The position numbers were made by a program, and so were the translations under genes. Positions 12,890 through 25,194 of a stretch of 64,000 nucleotides of DNA are shown here, piece after piece (the stretch's first letter is position 1; each line of letters starts with the position of its first letter). The notes beneath the pieces were generated by a model. It was not told the origin of the DNA, ran no database searches, and saw only the letters and a list, made by a program, of their open reading frames with translations. Origin of the DNA: Megascapheus bottae (lineage: Eukaryota > Chordata > Mammalia > Rodentia > Geomyidae); the NCBI GenBank assembly GCA_024803745.1, contig JANJXV010000016.1, forward strand, positions 40,095,001-40,159,000. The letters run 5' to 3'.

Positions 12890-15635
12890 ACGTTTATAGA
12901 CAAGACAAAGGATACAAAAAATAATAGAAATAACTGCGAGCAGAACTTTGATCAGTGTGCATTTTACATCTGCAGCTGTCTAGCATGTGTATGAAATCTT
13001 CCATGTTTCCGAACAGATCCTGAGTTGATTGGTACTGCAGCTGATTGCCTCTAAGGCAGTTAATAAAGGATCCTCTTCCAGAACCCTGGTAAATGCGGTT
13101 ATCCACGTGAGTCCCATGTTAGCAGTGCTTATCAGTTCATGCTTTCCCGAACTGCTTCTTCTGTATCCAGCACAGGGCAAAGTCAAAGCATTATGATGAT
13201 ACTGCACACTAGACTTTATACCACTCTCCATACTGTCAATGGATTCTGTCATTTTGTCAAGAAGCCTTAAAGAAATCCAGAGCGGTGACCCCATCCCATG
13301 GAACTATTCCTTAGAAGCCTTTCATAACAAATTGTTGTTTGTGTCCAGAAAAAGCCCCACTAACAAGGATTTTGTTCCAAATACAATATTTGAGAGGAAT
13401 TTTTAGAAGTAGAGGAGAGTAGGGCGTCAGTGGAACATAAGAAAAAGACAATAAAATATGATGTATGAATGTGGCCATTGCCCTTGAGGCCACTCTGAAG
13501 ACCAAAAGAAGCATCTTAGCATGCTTACTTAGATTAGACTAGGACCAAATACCCCCACGGCCTCCTGTCCCCTGTGACTGATCAATGAGCCTCAGTTTTC
13601 TAGTTCAGAGTAGCCCTTTGAGCTAGTTGGGCTGCTTTTGTTAACTTCATGAAGTAAAGAAAAGAAAGAGTTACCGAATGAGGCTATTGAGTCAGGCCTT
13701 GCAGTAGAATTCTGGCATGGGATATAAATGTCATTGTCCTGCAATTCCACGAGCACAGGGAGCCAAATGTGACACACCACCAAGGGCTGTGAAAATGAGC
13801 CCTGTGCAAGCTCACATAGTAAGGGAGACCTCAGAAGCAGGGCCAAATCCACAAGGCTATTTGGCAGAACGAAAACAATCATTTATTGACTTTAATCTAT
13901 CATTTGCATAATATACTTCTACAACTGGAAAACCATTCATATTTTGACCTCATTTATCTATCCCATTATCCATGGAAAATATAATAGACATCCCCAGAAA
14001 GGTGGTGATCAACCCTAAGTGAATTTCATAGAGCTGTATCAATCATTTTTTCAACCTTTCCTATACTTTTATGTGAGACTCTTTCATAATCACATTGTAT
14101 TAATGGGGAACATTTTAGATTATGTGTAACAAAATCTAGTGGCATTACTGGCCTTGTGACTTTACATAATCTAATCATGTTTTTTAATGTTTTAATATGT
14201 ATATGTGATTAAAACCAGTTGGTCACAACTAACTTGGGCTATTATTAAGATAATATTCGAGAACAAAAATAAGGGGCCAATTTGTTTGTTATAGAATATA
14301 ATAGTTAAAATTATGCCTAACTGTTCCCAAGTGATGAACCTACAAGTTACAATGTAAATGAGAAGGAAAAAAAATAATAAGGGACATTAGGAAATTGACC
14401 CAAGTTTAAGAGCTTTAGAAATTTTCCTAATGTTAAAAACCATCTCTGCCTTTCAAGAAAATTGACTACATGTCTGTGAATGAGAAGGAGCATAGCAGGA
14501 AACAGATAAATCTCTAAAGAAAAGAAAATACAGAATATTGCATAAGCAATATTTAGAGAGATTTTTTCTAAAATCCATCATATAAAATTGTAAGAACTGA
14601 AAGCAGAGTGGGAAAACACAGAAAATAAGACTGGCAGTTTACAGCAGATGGATTCGGGGTATACGGAGGAGGAGGAAGAGGGATAGGAGAAGAAAGTGCC
14701 CAAAATGGGACTTTGACAAAACATGCCAGGTAGAACTGATCTACCATGTAGAATAAATACATCATGTAACAGATGAGAAGGGAAAGCCATGTTAGACTTC
14801 TTATGATGGAAAAATACCATAAGAAATTCATATTACAAGTATGATGTGTGTGACATTTGGATACCTTTTCGAGCAATAATGATATGAACATTTACTTGAT
14901 CAAAAAAGAAAAAACATTTACTTGATCAGAAAGAAACCATGGATGTAATAAACAGAGTGGGATCTTAAAAAAATAAAATTATAAATGGCCTTTCTAAAGA
15001 AAGTGTTTCCTGAAAATGGAAAGTTACAATATTATAACAATTCTTATCTACTGTATTATAAGTTTGGTGTACTTGAATGTACTTCACAAATTAAGTGAAA
15101 TACTTAAGAACATATTTAAGCAACTAATAGGACCTTATCTGTCAATAATATTAAAAATAGGCAATCAAATTAATGAGGTTCCTACATATGAACTCAAGTC
15201 AACACAAGAACAAATTTAAACAATGAAGGCATAGATTTCAACTGAACAAAGCACACTTCCAATATCATATTGAGGCAATGAGTTTTTAGGGAAAAAATTC
15301 ATATGTATCATTCCAAGTTAAGACTTTTGAGAAATTGTTCAATTTTAGTCTTGAATCTGCAAAACAGTCATTCGTCAACTCGAGGACCAAATGTATCATT
15401 AAATTTCCTGATGCATTACAGACCTCTGTTGTAATGTGATACAATGTCATGGAAGTAAGTTTGGTTTTAGTTTAACATGGTAGGTTTAAATGTTAAGTGT
15501 GACTTCTTTTCATAATATGTGTTTAAATGCTCACCCAGCCATTTCAATATCTGGCTTATTGATGACTGAACTCACCTTTATTAAGAATATACTCTGTCTA
15601 TCAAACCTACATTCATGTATCTGGTGGGCAGTATC
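12890..15635. other. Unique AT-rich DNA
   Basis: No recognised gene or repeat family. A 16-bp perfect direct repeat (aacatttacttgatca) occurs at 14887-14902 and 14913-14928, separated by an A-rich decamer. Confidence 0.5.
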
Positions 15636-15639
15636 AATT

Positions 15640-15815
15640 GTATACCATTTAGTGTGGATTTGGCTGTGGCCCTCACAGAAAGAGATGAAAGAGCTCATAT
15701 TCAGGGCAAGCCAGATACCAGTCTGCCCTGTCCTAAGTTTTCCAACCTCAAAAGCATGAGTCAAATAAACCTCTATTCTTTATAGACCACAAAAAACATG
15801 TTGTTATATTACCTG
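15640..15815 (+). mobile_element. Possible MaLR/ERVL LTR 3' part
   Basis: The run 'ccaacctcaaaagcatgagtcaaataaacctctattctttatagaccac' is cited here only in part. The 'gtcaaataaacctct...ctttata' block resembles the polyadenylation region of mammalian MaLR LTRs (typically 'gtgagccaaataaacctcttt...ttataaattacc'). The upstream half is too diverged to place. A 15-A run follows at 15834-15848. Confidence 0.35.
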
Positions 15816-17765
15816 AGATACAAGACTTGCTCTAAAAAAAAAAAAAAAGTGAGATGCCTGCATCCTTTGCCTGTCATCCCAGCATCTGAGTATCACCGCT
15901 CTATCCAGTCAGGTTGAAATCCAAGATTAACTGTCACAATGTCCATACATTGCAGATATATTGATGTTAAGATGTCAGTTCTGCCTAAATTGGTCCACAA
16001 AATCAATGTATTCTCAATCAAAGTCCCAGCAGGGAAATGAGAGTACAGATGCTAAGCTAAAAATGTATAATGCCAAGGAAATATGTAGAATAGCTAAAAT
16101 GAGCTTTGGAAAGAAAATCATAATTGAAATTCTTATATCACTTGATTTCAAGATGTATCTAAAGACTTGCTACTTTGGATAGCAAGAAAGAATGAATATG
16201 TGACCCAACAGAAGAGAAGAAAAAGATTGTAAATAAGCTCATAGGTAGGACTACCTGATGCTGATAAAGGTACAAGAAAGCTCAATAAGAGCTACTAAGA
16301 AGTATATGAAACAGTGGTGGAAGACTTGAAAAGTCACATATAAAATAAATTTATAAATTAACTTGTAATTCATAACCTACCTAATCATACAAAGGTTTAA
16401 GATATCACATAGAAAAAAAGCTTTAGTCTTGGATTTGGCAAATATTAATATAGTTTTTATTTCAAAATACTCAGGAAAAAAGATGAAGAAAAGCACTTTT
16501 GAAAAATATTAACAAACATGATAACAAAGAATTGTTCAAAATGCAGAGTGAACTCTCACATACTAGATAATAAAGAAAAATCACTTTTTCATGGTCATTC
16601 AAATGAACCAGTACTTCACCCAGGAAAGAATGCAGACTGAAACTAAGATCAAACACTTTTCATTAGGCAAATGGTAACTAAAAATATAAAAACAGTATTA
16701 GCTATTCAAATCACTTCACAGTGCCAAGTGCTGCTAAAACAAATAAACACTGAAACTCTTCTCTGTAAGTCGTTAAAGTGCAAAGGGATACATTTTGTCA
16801 GGAAAACAGTCTCACAGTCAATGACACTCTGACCAAAGGAAAGAAAACAGTGCCTCCTTCAGTGAAAGACTTATCCCCAGGGAGAGGAAAGAGATCACTA
16901 ATGCACACACAGTGCAGAGAGAAACCATACATGTATTCTGTTAAATGAAAGGAGATCGGCGCAAGAGGCAAAGTCATAGAAGGAATGTCCCAGCAGCCAT
17001 GGGTAGTGAAAAGGTTGTGGGAAAAGCGTGGCCTTGGAAGTGACAAGAAGGAATTGTGGGAGGAGATGAGCTTTAGCTAATCATTCGTTGAGGCCATGGT
17101 TACTTGACCATATTGGTTGGCCAAAATTCAAACATACTGCGGGAGAATTTGATCTCAGCCATTGTGACTTCTTAAAAACTACTCATTTGCATAGATTTCC
17201 AATCACAAATTCAGAGAGTAAAGCCTGTAAGCCGCCTCCTCGCCAGTGTGTAGCACAAGCTGCCCTTCAGAGCAGAATGCTGCGCTGCCTCCTTCCCGGG
17301 GGGCAGAGATGCCCACTCCTGCCCACAGCACCACCGCACGCAGTGGACCCCGGGTCCCACTCACTGCACCTGCTGTTCTCTGCTGGCAAAGAATTTCCCA
17401 TTGCATTTTCTGTCTATATGCAAACAGCAACTTAGCAAGCACCACGCTCGGAGTTCACAGCCCAGTGCTGGTCAAAACTAATTGGGTGATTTGCAGGTGT
17501 ATACAAATGCAGGCACTGAACTATTAAGGGAGAACTCCAGGATAGAATTCCTTAGAAAGTCTGAGCTGAACAAAACAAAACACCAGAAAGCAGCTATTTG
17601 AGAGAGGTGGGGTAATTCAATGGGAAAAGGGGCAGAAAAACGAAGAAAAGAGGAGAAAAATGTAGCCAAGAATTGACTGTGCAACCTACAAAATGAAAGT
17701 GTTTGAAGGAAGGGGTAAGTAAAGGAAAGCTGGGTAAGAATGTTGATCAAGAAATATTATAATCA
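15816..17765. other. Unique DNA with a GC-rich patch at 17.22-17.37 kb
   Basis: A 15-A homopolymer at 15834-15848 is followed by a possible B1-like shred (gcctgtcatcccagcatctgag near 15880). The 17220-17370 patch is GC-rich and CpG-bearing; it lies about 35 bp after a perfect octamer ATTTGCAT at about 17186. It is open on both strands, but no protein family is recognisable. Confidence 0.4.
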
Positions 17766-18109
17766 GATGCTAAATAAAAGGACCTCTAGGATATAGAAAC
17801 AAAAGCCATATAATGAGTGATGGTTGTCCTTAATGTACTATGTTATCTCTCATCTCTTTTGCTGTCCCTTGGTTATCTCATATTGTTACAGTATTTCACC
17901 TGGTTATCTGATATATTGTATATATGCGTATTTGGTTATTTGAAGTTGGATAGGGAAGGGGGGAAAACAAGATGAGGGTCAGGGTGGGGGAGGGAAATGG
18001 GGACCAAGACATGAGAAAGGGTATCAATGTAGGTGAAGTAATGCACCTTCTATCTGGTGAATATAATGTAACCCTTCTATCAATTACAATAAAAATATGT
18101 GAAAAAAAT
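17766..18109 (+). mobile_element. 5'-truncated L1, 3' UTR only
   Basis: The element begins within the L1 3' UTR (gctaaataaaaggacctc) and runs through the conserved lineage sequence, a G-rich tract (17976-18002), 'tctatctggtgaatataatg' and the terminal ttacAATAAAaa. An imperfect target duplication around aaatatt is visible (17752-17765 and 18110-18123, about 11-13 of 14-16 bases). It has no ORF2 and is dead on arrival. It is collinear with the L1s at 38330 and 59971. Confidence 0.9.
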
Positions 18110-18123
18110 AAATATTGTATTCA

Positions 18124-20032
18124 TAAACTGATTTGCTAAAAGTTCCTTTATACAACTACAAAATGAGAATAAAAAATGGATGGAAAAGTTATCATCATTT
18201 TACCAATGGTTAAAAAAAAGAAACAAGAAAAAATATGATATTTCCAAAACCAAGCCAAGGCTCTGTTTTCAACAATAAAAGGAAAGGGACAAAAAGCCAG
18301 TTTAACTCAGTAGGAGCACTTTAGTATGAATGGGGACACACACAGCAAGACTCCTCAATGTGCATAGATGCATGTGTGGGGAGGGAATGGATGAGATGGG
18401 GAAGAATGATGGGAGGTCACTCTGAGCTCTTAGATGGACACGTTAAATTGTGACTCTCCTGATGCAAGTGCTGGCATTCAGAAAAATCAAAGGCAGAGGG
18501 GACAGTATTGGTGATGACCTTCCCAAATGGTTTCAACAAAGCTAGCATCCATGTCGTAGAGCCAGGATCCCTCACGGCCTTCCACCCCAGTACCCCTGGG
18601 CCCGTCCTGTGTCGACCTCACAGAGACACGTATTCCCTTCTGCCTACTTCAGAAATGGCTTTATCTGTGCCTGGTAAAAAAAAACTTGGGAGAGATTTTT
18701 GGTGGTTGTTTCTAAATGATATGATTTCCTATTCTGTCAGTTTATCTCCTCTGCATTTTCTATTTTTTAGCCTTTCATGAGCATGTATTGTACCAGCACT
18801 AAAGAAACCAAACCAAGCTTGCAACCTTTTAGAAATAATGGATTTAGGATAAATATGGCTTCTATCAAATTTTTCATAATAACCAAAATAGGTATTACTT
18901 AATTGTGTTTTACTGATAGTGTTTCATAACTTGTTACTCAGCAATCAGATTTAAATTAAACTCAGGAGATAAAATAAAATTAACCACTCCAAGAGCTTTA
19001 TATTGTAATCACTGGGAACAATCCTCTCCAATAAACATGAGTGCAGGCGCTTCACCTTATGCTAATAAATTCTTTTATTTTGAAACTATGATTGCAGCAA
19101 GTCCCATAAAGGAAGGAAAGACCGTGGATGGCTCAGCAGCGAGGCAGAACAGTGCAGGCTGCCTGCTCATTCTCCTGCCTTTTGCTCACCATCAAAAAGA
19201 GTTGTTCTGCTACTGGTAGAACATGACTTATGAGTGGCGTAAACGCTGTTCCCTCTGTGTGGAGCAGCTGTGCTCTGTAATGAGTCCAATTCCTTCTCAT
19301 GGTTCTAAACACTGAGCGGAGACGACGTTGTCCCCACGCCCATTCATCACCATGAGCAAATTGTGAAGACTGCCTGAGATTCTGAAACCACGTCACCTTT
19401 AGGAAGAGGAAGGGGAGAACTCTGAACCACCTTGGAAGTCCACGTTGTAGTTCCCTCTCTCTACAAAAAGACAGAAATGCATGTACTCCAGGTATAAAAG
19501 GAAAAAAATGTAAAGAATCAGTCATTTTAAGATGCTTTGCAAAAGAAGACCTGTGGATATGGCACACAAAAGCATGAGAAAATATTGTATGCGAGTTCTT
19601 AGAAATCAGTGGATGCGAAACTCAAATGTCATTGCACAGGAAGCTGATCATCAGTGTAGTCTGATGATATCAAAAGTGATGATGTACCTCGTTCTGCAGC
19701 TCCTCTGGAAGGTATGTTTCAGTTGTGGTGGACATTAAGGGCTACGATGCCTTTAAGAAGAGGATCTGTCATCAATGATTAAAGTTGTTACTCGCTCTGC
19801 TCCGCTTCAAATGTCATCTGTATCATCAGTGACCTACAGAGAGATGTGTGTCCTGAACTCTGGAGCTTCCTACTAATTAGTCCGCCCATTCACATGTGGA
19901 GCCTACAGAACAAGTACCAATACTGGCAACTTTCAGACACCAACGTTGTCATGAGTATTTTGAGTTGTTAAGATTTGCATCTTATACCTTAAAGATCCTC
20001 TGGGATTTTGAATAGCATTGGTTATATCAAAA
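18124..20032. other. Unique DNA
   Basis: No repeat family or gene recognised. A minus-strand frame of 144 codons at 19133-19567 is the longest here, but it has no recognisable motif and no conserved start context that I would trust. It is treated as chance. Confidence 0.45.
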
Positions 20033-20042
20033 CATTAATTTA

Positions 20043-20232
20043 GGGCTGGGAGTTTGGCCTAGTGGTAGAGTGCTTGCCTAGCATGCATGAAAACCCGGGT
20101 TCAATTCTGCTGTCCAACATACATAGGAAAAGCTGGAAGTGGTGCTGAGGCTCAGGTGGTAGAGCTCTAGCCTTGAGAAAATCCTAGTACAGTGCTCAGG
20201 CCCTGAGCTCAAGCCCAGGACTGGCAAAAAAA
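20043..20232 (+). mobile_element. IDL-Geo SINE
   Basis: The left ID-like monomer has Pol III A-box sequence (tggcctagtggtagag) and a B-box decayed to ggttcaattct. The right monomer starts near aaaagctggaagtggtgctg and ends gcccaggactggcaaaaaaa. A 12-bp duplication, attaatttaggg, occurs at 20034-20045 and 20233-20244, overlapping the first bases of the element. Being tRNA-Ala-derived, the left half may be flagged as a tRNA by a scanner; it is not one. Confidence 0.93.
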
Positions 20233-20244
20233 ATTAATTTAGGG

Positions 20245-22595
20245 GAGAATCTACATGTTAAAAATTTTAAGATGCCAATATTTGAATGCATTTCTGCTCC
20301 CATTTATATAATAGTTTGTGGAGGTTTTTTTCCTATATGTTCATTATTCATGCCTTTTAGTAGATTTATGCTGCAATGTTTGACTTTTACAGATTCGAAT
20401 ACAAGTGGTATCTTGATTGTTTAATTGTTTCCTTGTGGGTGTATATAAGTAAGTTTACTTTTTGTACATTGACCTTGTATTTCAAAAGAGTAGCAAATTC
20501 AATTAGTAATCTAAGTACTTTCCAAAGACACTTCTGAATTCTCTACATAGGCAATCATGGCACAGTGAACAATCAACAGTTTCTCTTTCGTGTGTGATTT
20601 TTTAAAATAATGTTTTTGATTTCTTTTCATTTTGTCCTGGGTAGAGCCTCTGACACAATAATTGGTAGAATGGCAAGTGGCGGGGAATAATCTTCTTCCA
20701 ATCTGTAACAGTGAAGTCTGGCGTTATGTAAATGTTCACCCATGAAAGCATTTCACCTTGCATTATGCTGCCTTTCAAAACAAAATTTCCCAAAGAGGTG
20801 ATAAAATTTAAAATTAATGTAATTTTATTTTGTATTTAATCTTTGACTGAACTGGGGTTTGTGAGACAGACACTTTACCAAGTCAGGCCTGAGGCCAGTC
20901 CTTATATGTTTTAGATATTTTCCCCGTATTTCTGCCCTAGACCATAATTCTCCTACATAGGTGAAATGACTGATGTAAACTTGGCGTATGGGTTGATTTG
21001 CTCATCTTTTGGTTTGGTTAGCTTTGAACAGCACTCCTCCTGTTTCTGCCATCTGAATACCTGGAACTACAAAAAGGAGCCATCGTATTTGGCTGATGCA
21101 ACTTATATTTTTATGTATTCATCATTTATTTTCTTTAGGTCTATTAGATGACTTTTAGGGCATAACTAGCTATGCATATACTTATAGTTAGAGTTGACAT
21201 AACATTTTGATTACTGATATATTAGGTTAATGAAGTGATTTGGCCAGGAAGAGTGACATGAATTTCAAGCAGTAAATATATATTTGTCCCTTCGTAAATT
21301 GTCCACATTCAACTTACTAAATGTACTGCATAGACCCTATTAGCAAGCACAATTTTGTTTGGTTACCACACAAATAGCAGAATGTCACTTGTGTATAATG
21401 GAAGAGAATTTATTTTGCAAAATCTGAAGGAAAGAAAAGAAAGCTTGATGAATCATCTTGCTCTGCTTAACTGACAAAGAGAATGACTCAACATATCCAA
21501 ACAGAAAAAGATGTCGATTACTCCCTGATATGTGATTTTTTAAATGATTTCACTTGAGATAAACAAACCTCAATCTTACAGCACTTTTAGATAGAAGAAA
21601 AGGAGTCACATTTACAAAACATCTACATTAGCCATTTTAATTTTCATTTCAGCTCAACTACTTGCTTTTCCCAGTATTGAGGTGCTGTGTATGCTGTAAT
21701 TCTTCTTTGTCGACATGAATAGCATAATATGCAGTGCCTTTTAACCAGGACCTGATTCTGGCCTGGGGAGAATCCTATACTCACCTCTGCCTTTGAAACT
21801 ACAGAGGTTTTTCACTTTCTTCTGGCATTGAAAGTTATGCAAATTCTAGGGCCATTCTCATTTTTAAAATAATTTTTATTGTGATTAATAGAAGGATTAC
21901 ATTATATTCACCAGATAGAAGCTACCATTCTCATATATAGCTTTTAAGAGCTATATATGCTCTGCTGAATACCTTCGAGTACAGATTTTTTCCCATACAA
22001 ATTCAAACACTTTTGGATACTGGTGCTCAATTGATTTTTATTGGGGAAAAATGAACACTATGACCTGGTATTTATTAATCTTGTCTGCTGTTTCTCTATA
22101 CAAAGTTACTGGGAAGTTTCTTTCTGTTCTACAGTTTAGATAGTTGTTTGTCCACAAAGTTTGTCTAACATATATTAATGTCCTTATCATTTTTATTTCT
22201 TTATTCTGGTCTACATGTCATGTTCTGTAATCATTTTACCTGTTTTTTTCTAAATATCGATCTATTTTTAAAAAACAATCAATTCTCTTAATTATTTCTT
22301 ACAGTGTTCATTTATGACATGCTATCTATTGCTCTGTAGTTTTGGCTCATTTTTATAAGATCTTCTGGTTCAAAGCCAGTGCTATCTGCATATTTTCTTA
22401 AATTGTTTAACTATCCCTTACTATTCTATATTGTATATTTTCTCCTTAACATATTGCTTTTATCTTAACTTTAACACATTAAAAGCTATGCATTAGTTTT
22501 CCATTTTCATTTTAGAATAAGGTTTAAGATACATACATATATTTATATTTGCCATTTGTATATTTATTTTTTCAAGCATATGTATACTTGGGTAT
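20245..22595. other. Unique AT-rich DNA with one very short L1 insertion
   Basis: No gene. A weak antisense SINE-like shred may exist at 20850-20910 (aactggggtttgtgagacag), but it is too diverged to call. The L1 micro-insertion at 21862 is listed separately. Confidence 0.45.
21862..21924 (-). mobile_element. Ultra-short L1 insertion (~63 bp) with TSD
   Basis: On the minus strand this is the last ~48 bp of the lineage L1 (ttctatctggtgaatataat... caataaaaatt) plus an A-rich tail. The 10-bp duplication ccattctcat brackets it at 21852-21861 and 21925-21934, so this looks like a complete, extremely 5'-truncated retroposition event rather than a decayed remnant. The 3' end matches the L1s at 38330 and 59971. 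Confidence 0.82.
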
Positions 22596-22610
22596 AGAAA
22601 TTAGGATCTT

Positions 22611-22827
22611 GGGCCAGGAGTTTGGCCTAGTGGTTAAAGTGCTTGCCTAGCATGCACAAAGACCCGGGTTCGATTCCTTGGTACCACATACATCGAAAAA
22701 AGCCGGAAGTGGTGCTGAGGCTCAAGTGGTAGAGCTCTAGCCTTGAGAAAGTCCAAGAACAGTGCTCAAGCCCTGAGCTCAAGCCCAGGACTGGCAAAAA
22801 CAACAACAACAACAACAACAACAAAAA
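22611..22827 (+). mobile_element. IDL-Geo SINE with (CAA)n tail
   Basis: A full dimer: A-box tggcctagtggttaaag, intact B-box ggttcgattcc, right monomer with ggctcaagtggtagagctc, and end ggactggcaaaaa. The tail has expanded into a (CAA)n run at 22799-22823. A perfect 15-bp target duplication, agaaattaggatctt, lies at 22596-22610 and 22828-22842, indicating a fairly recent insertion. Confidence 0.96.
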
Positions 22828-22842
22828 AGAAATTAGGATCTT

Positions 22843-24600
22843 ACTTTAAACCTAATATCCTGTAAAATAACATGTCTCACCTTTTCTTATTGGTTTAATT
22901 TCTTTTTTGCCTAACAGGATACCTAATGTTTGAATCAATAAACCGATTATTGCAGAACTGAAACAGCTCTTGCTCATTTTAAAACAAACAAATCAGCTAT
23001 GATAGATAAAAATAGGGGCACGACCACAGAAGCTCTTAATCTGACAGTCAGGCAGGGGCAGTTAGAAATACTTGCTGTAAGGTATAAGTATAGAGATTTT
23101 TATGCTTGGCTCTAATTTATTTTCTGTGCTGTGAGTCTATGTTCTAGAAGTAGCATGGATTAATATTTACAAATTTCACAGACATGCACGTCACTCGCAA
23201 GAGCAGAGAGGTGCCAAGGGTGGTTGTGTTTTTAAGGAGTATGTGTCAAGACGGAATCCGGTAGGGGGGCACGTGTGCATTCTGCTTTCTGTTGTCCACA
23301 GAGTGAGAGAGGAGGGAGTATTACCGGACTGTGTGTTGATTATTAAAAGCTGCCAGGCCTGGTGACTGGTGAGGGTGGGCGGAAGGAGGCTGGTTCTCTG
23401 TGTAAGTGTGGCTCTCATTTAAACATAGCTTCAGGCTTTCCCATTCCGAGTCACTTCACAACAAATTTTAAACATAATGAGGAATAGTGGAAAAGGAAGT
23501 TATTGAACTCGGAGTGATCAAGTCAGAAATGCCTCGCAGGAGACCTGTTTTCAATTGCATTAAGGAATGGCCTGACGACGAACTTCCTTCACCATATAAA
23601 ACTTTCTAATGAGTGAGTTACTGATGGAGTAAAGTACACACATTGCCACTCTGGAAGGAATTGTTTCTGGATCCAGTGTGATATGTTGGCAAGCTGAGGA
23701 GATCTAAGATGGGGGATACACAATATACTATTCTTATGAAATGTATATAAAGTAGATGCGCATTGTTTTGATTTCAAAGTATCTTTGGAGACTCCTTTTC
23801 TATATGTATAACACATATTTTGAAAATTCAGTATTTTCTTTTTCTTGAAATTATTTGGGCATGGCAAGGTCCTAGCATGGACGGTAGTAAGGGAAGCACT
23901 GCAAATTACGGTATTCCCACACGTGTACACAACACACCACCCCTTTACAGTATTTTTCCTTATTCCCAGCAAATCCTCTGTTGATATCTTTCCTCGGGTA
24001 GTCCTTTATTTGTCTCTTGGTACTTATACTTCTAGATTCCTCCTATAAGAGAAAAATACAAGAGTCTGGTTTGTTTTGCCTAGCAAGATAACCTGTAGTT
24101 CTTTCCATTTTCCTGCAAAGCTATAATTTGTGTCTCCATTTTGGCTGCACACTCCTCTATTGTGTGTAGGTTTCAGATTTTCTTTACCCACCCATCAGCT
24201 GATAGGCATTCGAGCTAGTTCCATAACTCCCTGGCAATGTTACCCCTACACAATCTTAGCTTGGGGTGTTACTGACCATTTAGATTCCAACCAATACTAG
24301 TGAACATGAAGAAGCTATTATTTCCAAAATGGAAAGTTCATTTCCCATTGCAAAGTACTTGCTTAATTCTTCCTTAATATCACAATATTAAATATTAATA
24401 CATTGATTCAAGAGATTCATGATAAAATGATTTACTTTACTCATTTTATGAGATATAAGTGCACAATGTTTTTTTCCATGATTTTTTAAAGATAACCAAG
24501 GTATTGTTATTAAAATTGCATTTGAAAGAACTATCTCGGGAGACATGAAAATTTTAAGTAGTGATAGATGATATATTCAATTTATATGTATATGTTGGAT
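22843..24600. other. Unique DNA
   Basis: No gene or recognised repeat. The 23.16-23.62 kb part is GC-richer and free of SINE or LINE sequence, so it could contain a conserved element. This is inference only. Confidence 0.4.
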
Positions 24601-24602
24601 AA

Positions 24603-24823
24603 TGTATTTATAAACGTAAGTACAAGGTAGCTGAATAGCTGTGTTCAAGATAGAAAGAAAAATAATTCAAACTACAGTGAACTGAATATTTTTGCTTGCT
24701 TTTAGGATTATAAAGCTGTACAGTCATGTGTCTATGAGGTTCAAGGAAAGTAGCAAGATACAAAAGGAAGAACAGAAGATAAATGGAAAAGAGAAAAGTA
24801 GAAAGTATAAACTAAGCCCACAT
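24603..24823. repeat. Unassigned repeat, copy A
   Basis: This block aligns by eye with 36371-36567. Shared words include gttcaagatagaaagaaaaat, actacagtgaactga, tatttttgctt, gtcatg-gt-tatgaggt and ggaaagtataaac. The copies are collinear with substitutions and small indels over about 200 bp. The family is unknown to me. It could be the internal part of an LTR element, an old LINE segment or a local duplication. The short frame at 24692-24889 is incidental. Confidence 0.7.
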
Positions 24824-24829
24824 TTGTAT

Positions 24830-25075
24830 GAGAAAACAAAGGTAATTAGGCAAATTGGATACTTAATACTCACAGACAGGAAGAACTAGATATGTACATT
24901 TTAATAAATTAATCAATAAATAAGAGAAGTATTTCTTGGTTTGTGACATACACAAGATATTGCTGTTCATGACATGAGTTAGTACACACAAAATAATGAT
25001 CTTTTATATATCAGAATTTTTGAAGTAATTACCATGACATTGATAGTTTTACAAAGTTAATGACACTGGCCTTAC
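24830..25075. other. Unique AT-rich DNA
   Basis: No recognised feature. Confidence 0.4.
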
Positions 25076-25079
25076 TGTG

Positions 25080-25192
25080 GCAAAACCAAGGCTTATAAAG
25101 TTCAGATAATTTTCCTAATTGAGTTAACTGAAATAGATGGAATTTAAACCTGAACATACCTAAAACTAAAGTCTGTTCACAACACTAGGTCT
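25080..25192 (-). repeat. MIR SINE fragment, antisense
   Basis: The sequence follows the reverse complement of the MIR core: 'aaccaaggcttataaagttc', then 'ataattttcctaa', then 'gatggaatttaaacctgaac', then 'aaagtctgttcacaacacta'. These correspond to the usual 'actgaggcttagagaggtt', 'aacttgcccaa', 'ggatttgaacccagg' and 'gcccgtgctcttt' landmarks. MIR is an ancient mammal-wide tRNA-derived SINE, so no target duplication is expected. Confidence 0.7.
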
Positions 25193-25194
25193 TC

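Noticed and set aside
15850..15930. Possible B1 monomer fragment (gcctgtcatcccagcatctgag)
   Set aside because: A single short Alu-like word next to an A run; the rest does not align.
19133..19567. 144-codon minus-strand open frame
   Set aside because: No recognisable domain, no splice or promoter evidence, and the flanks are AT-rich. A frame of this length is expected by chance in 64 kb on six frames.
20850..20910. Possible antisense SINE shred (aactggggtttgtgagacag)
   Set aside because: Only short similarity to the SINE right half; no second landmark found.
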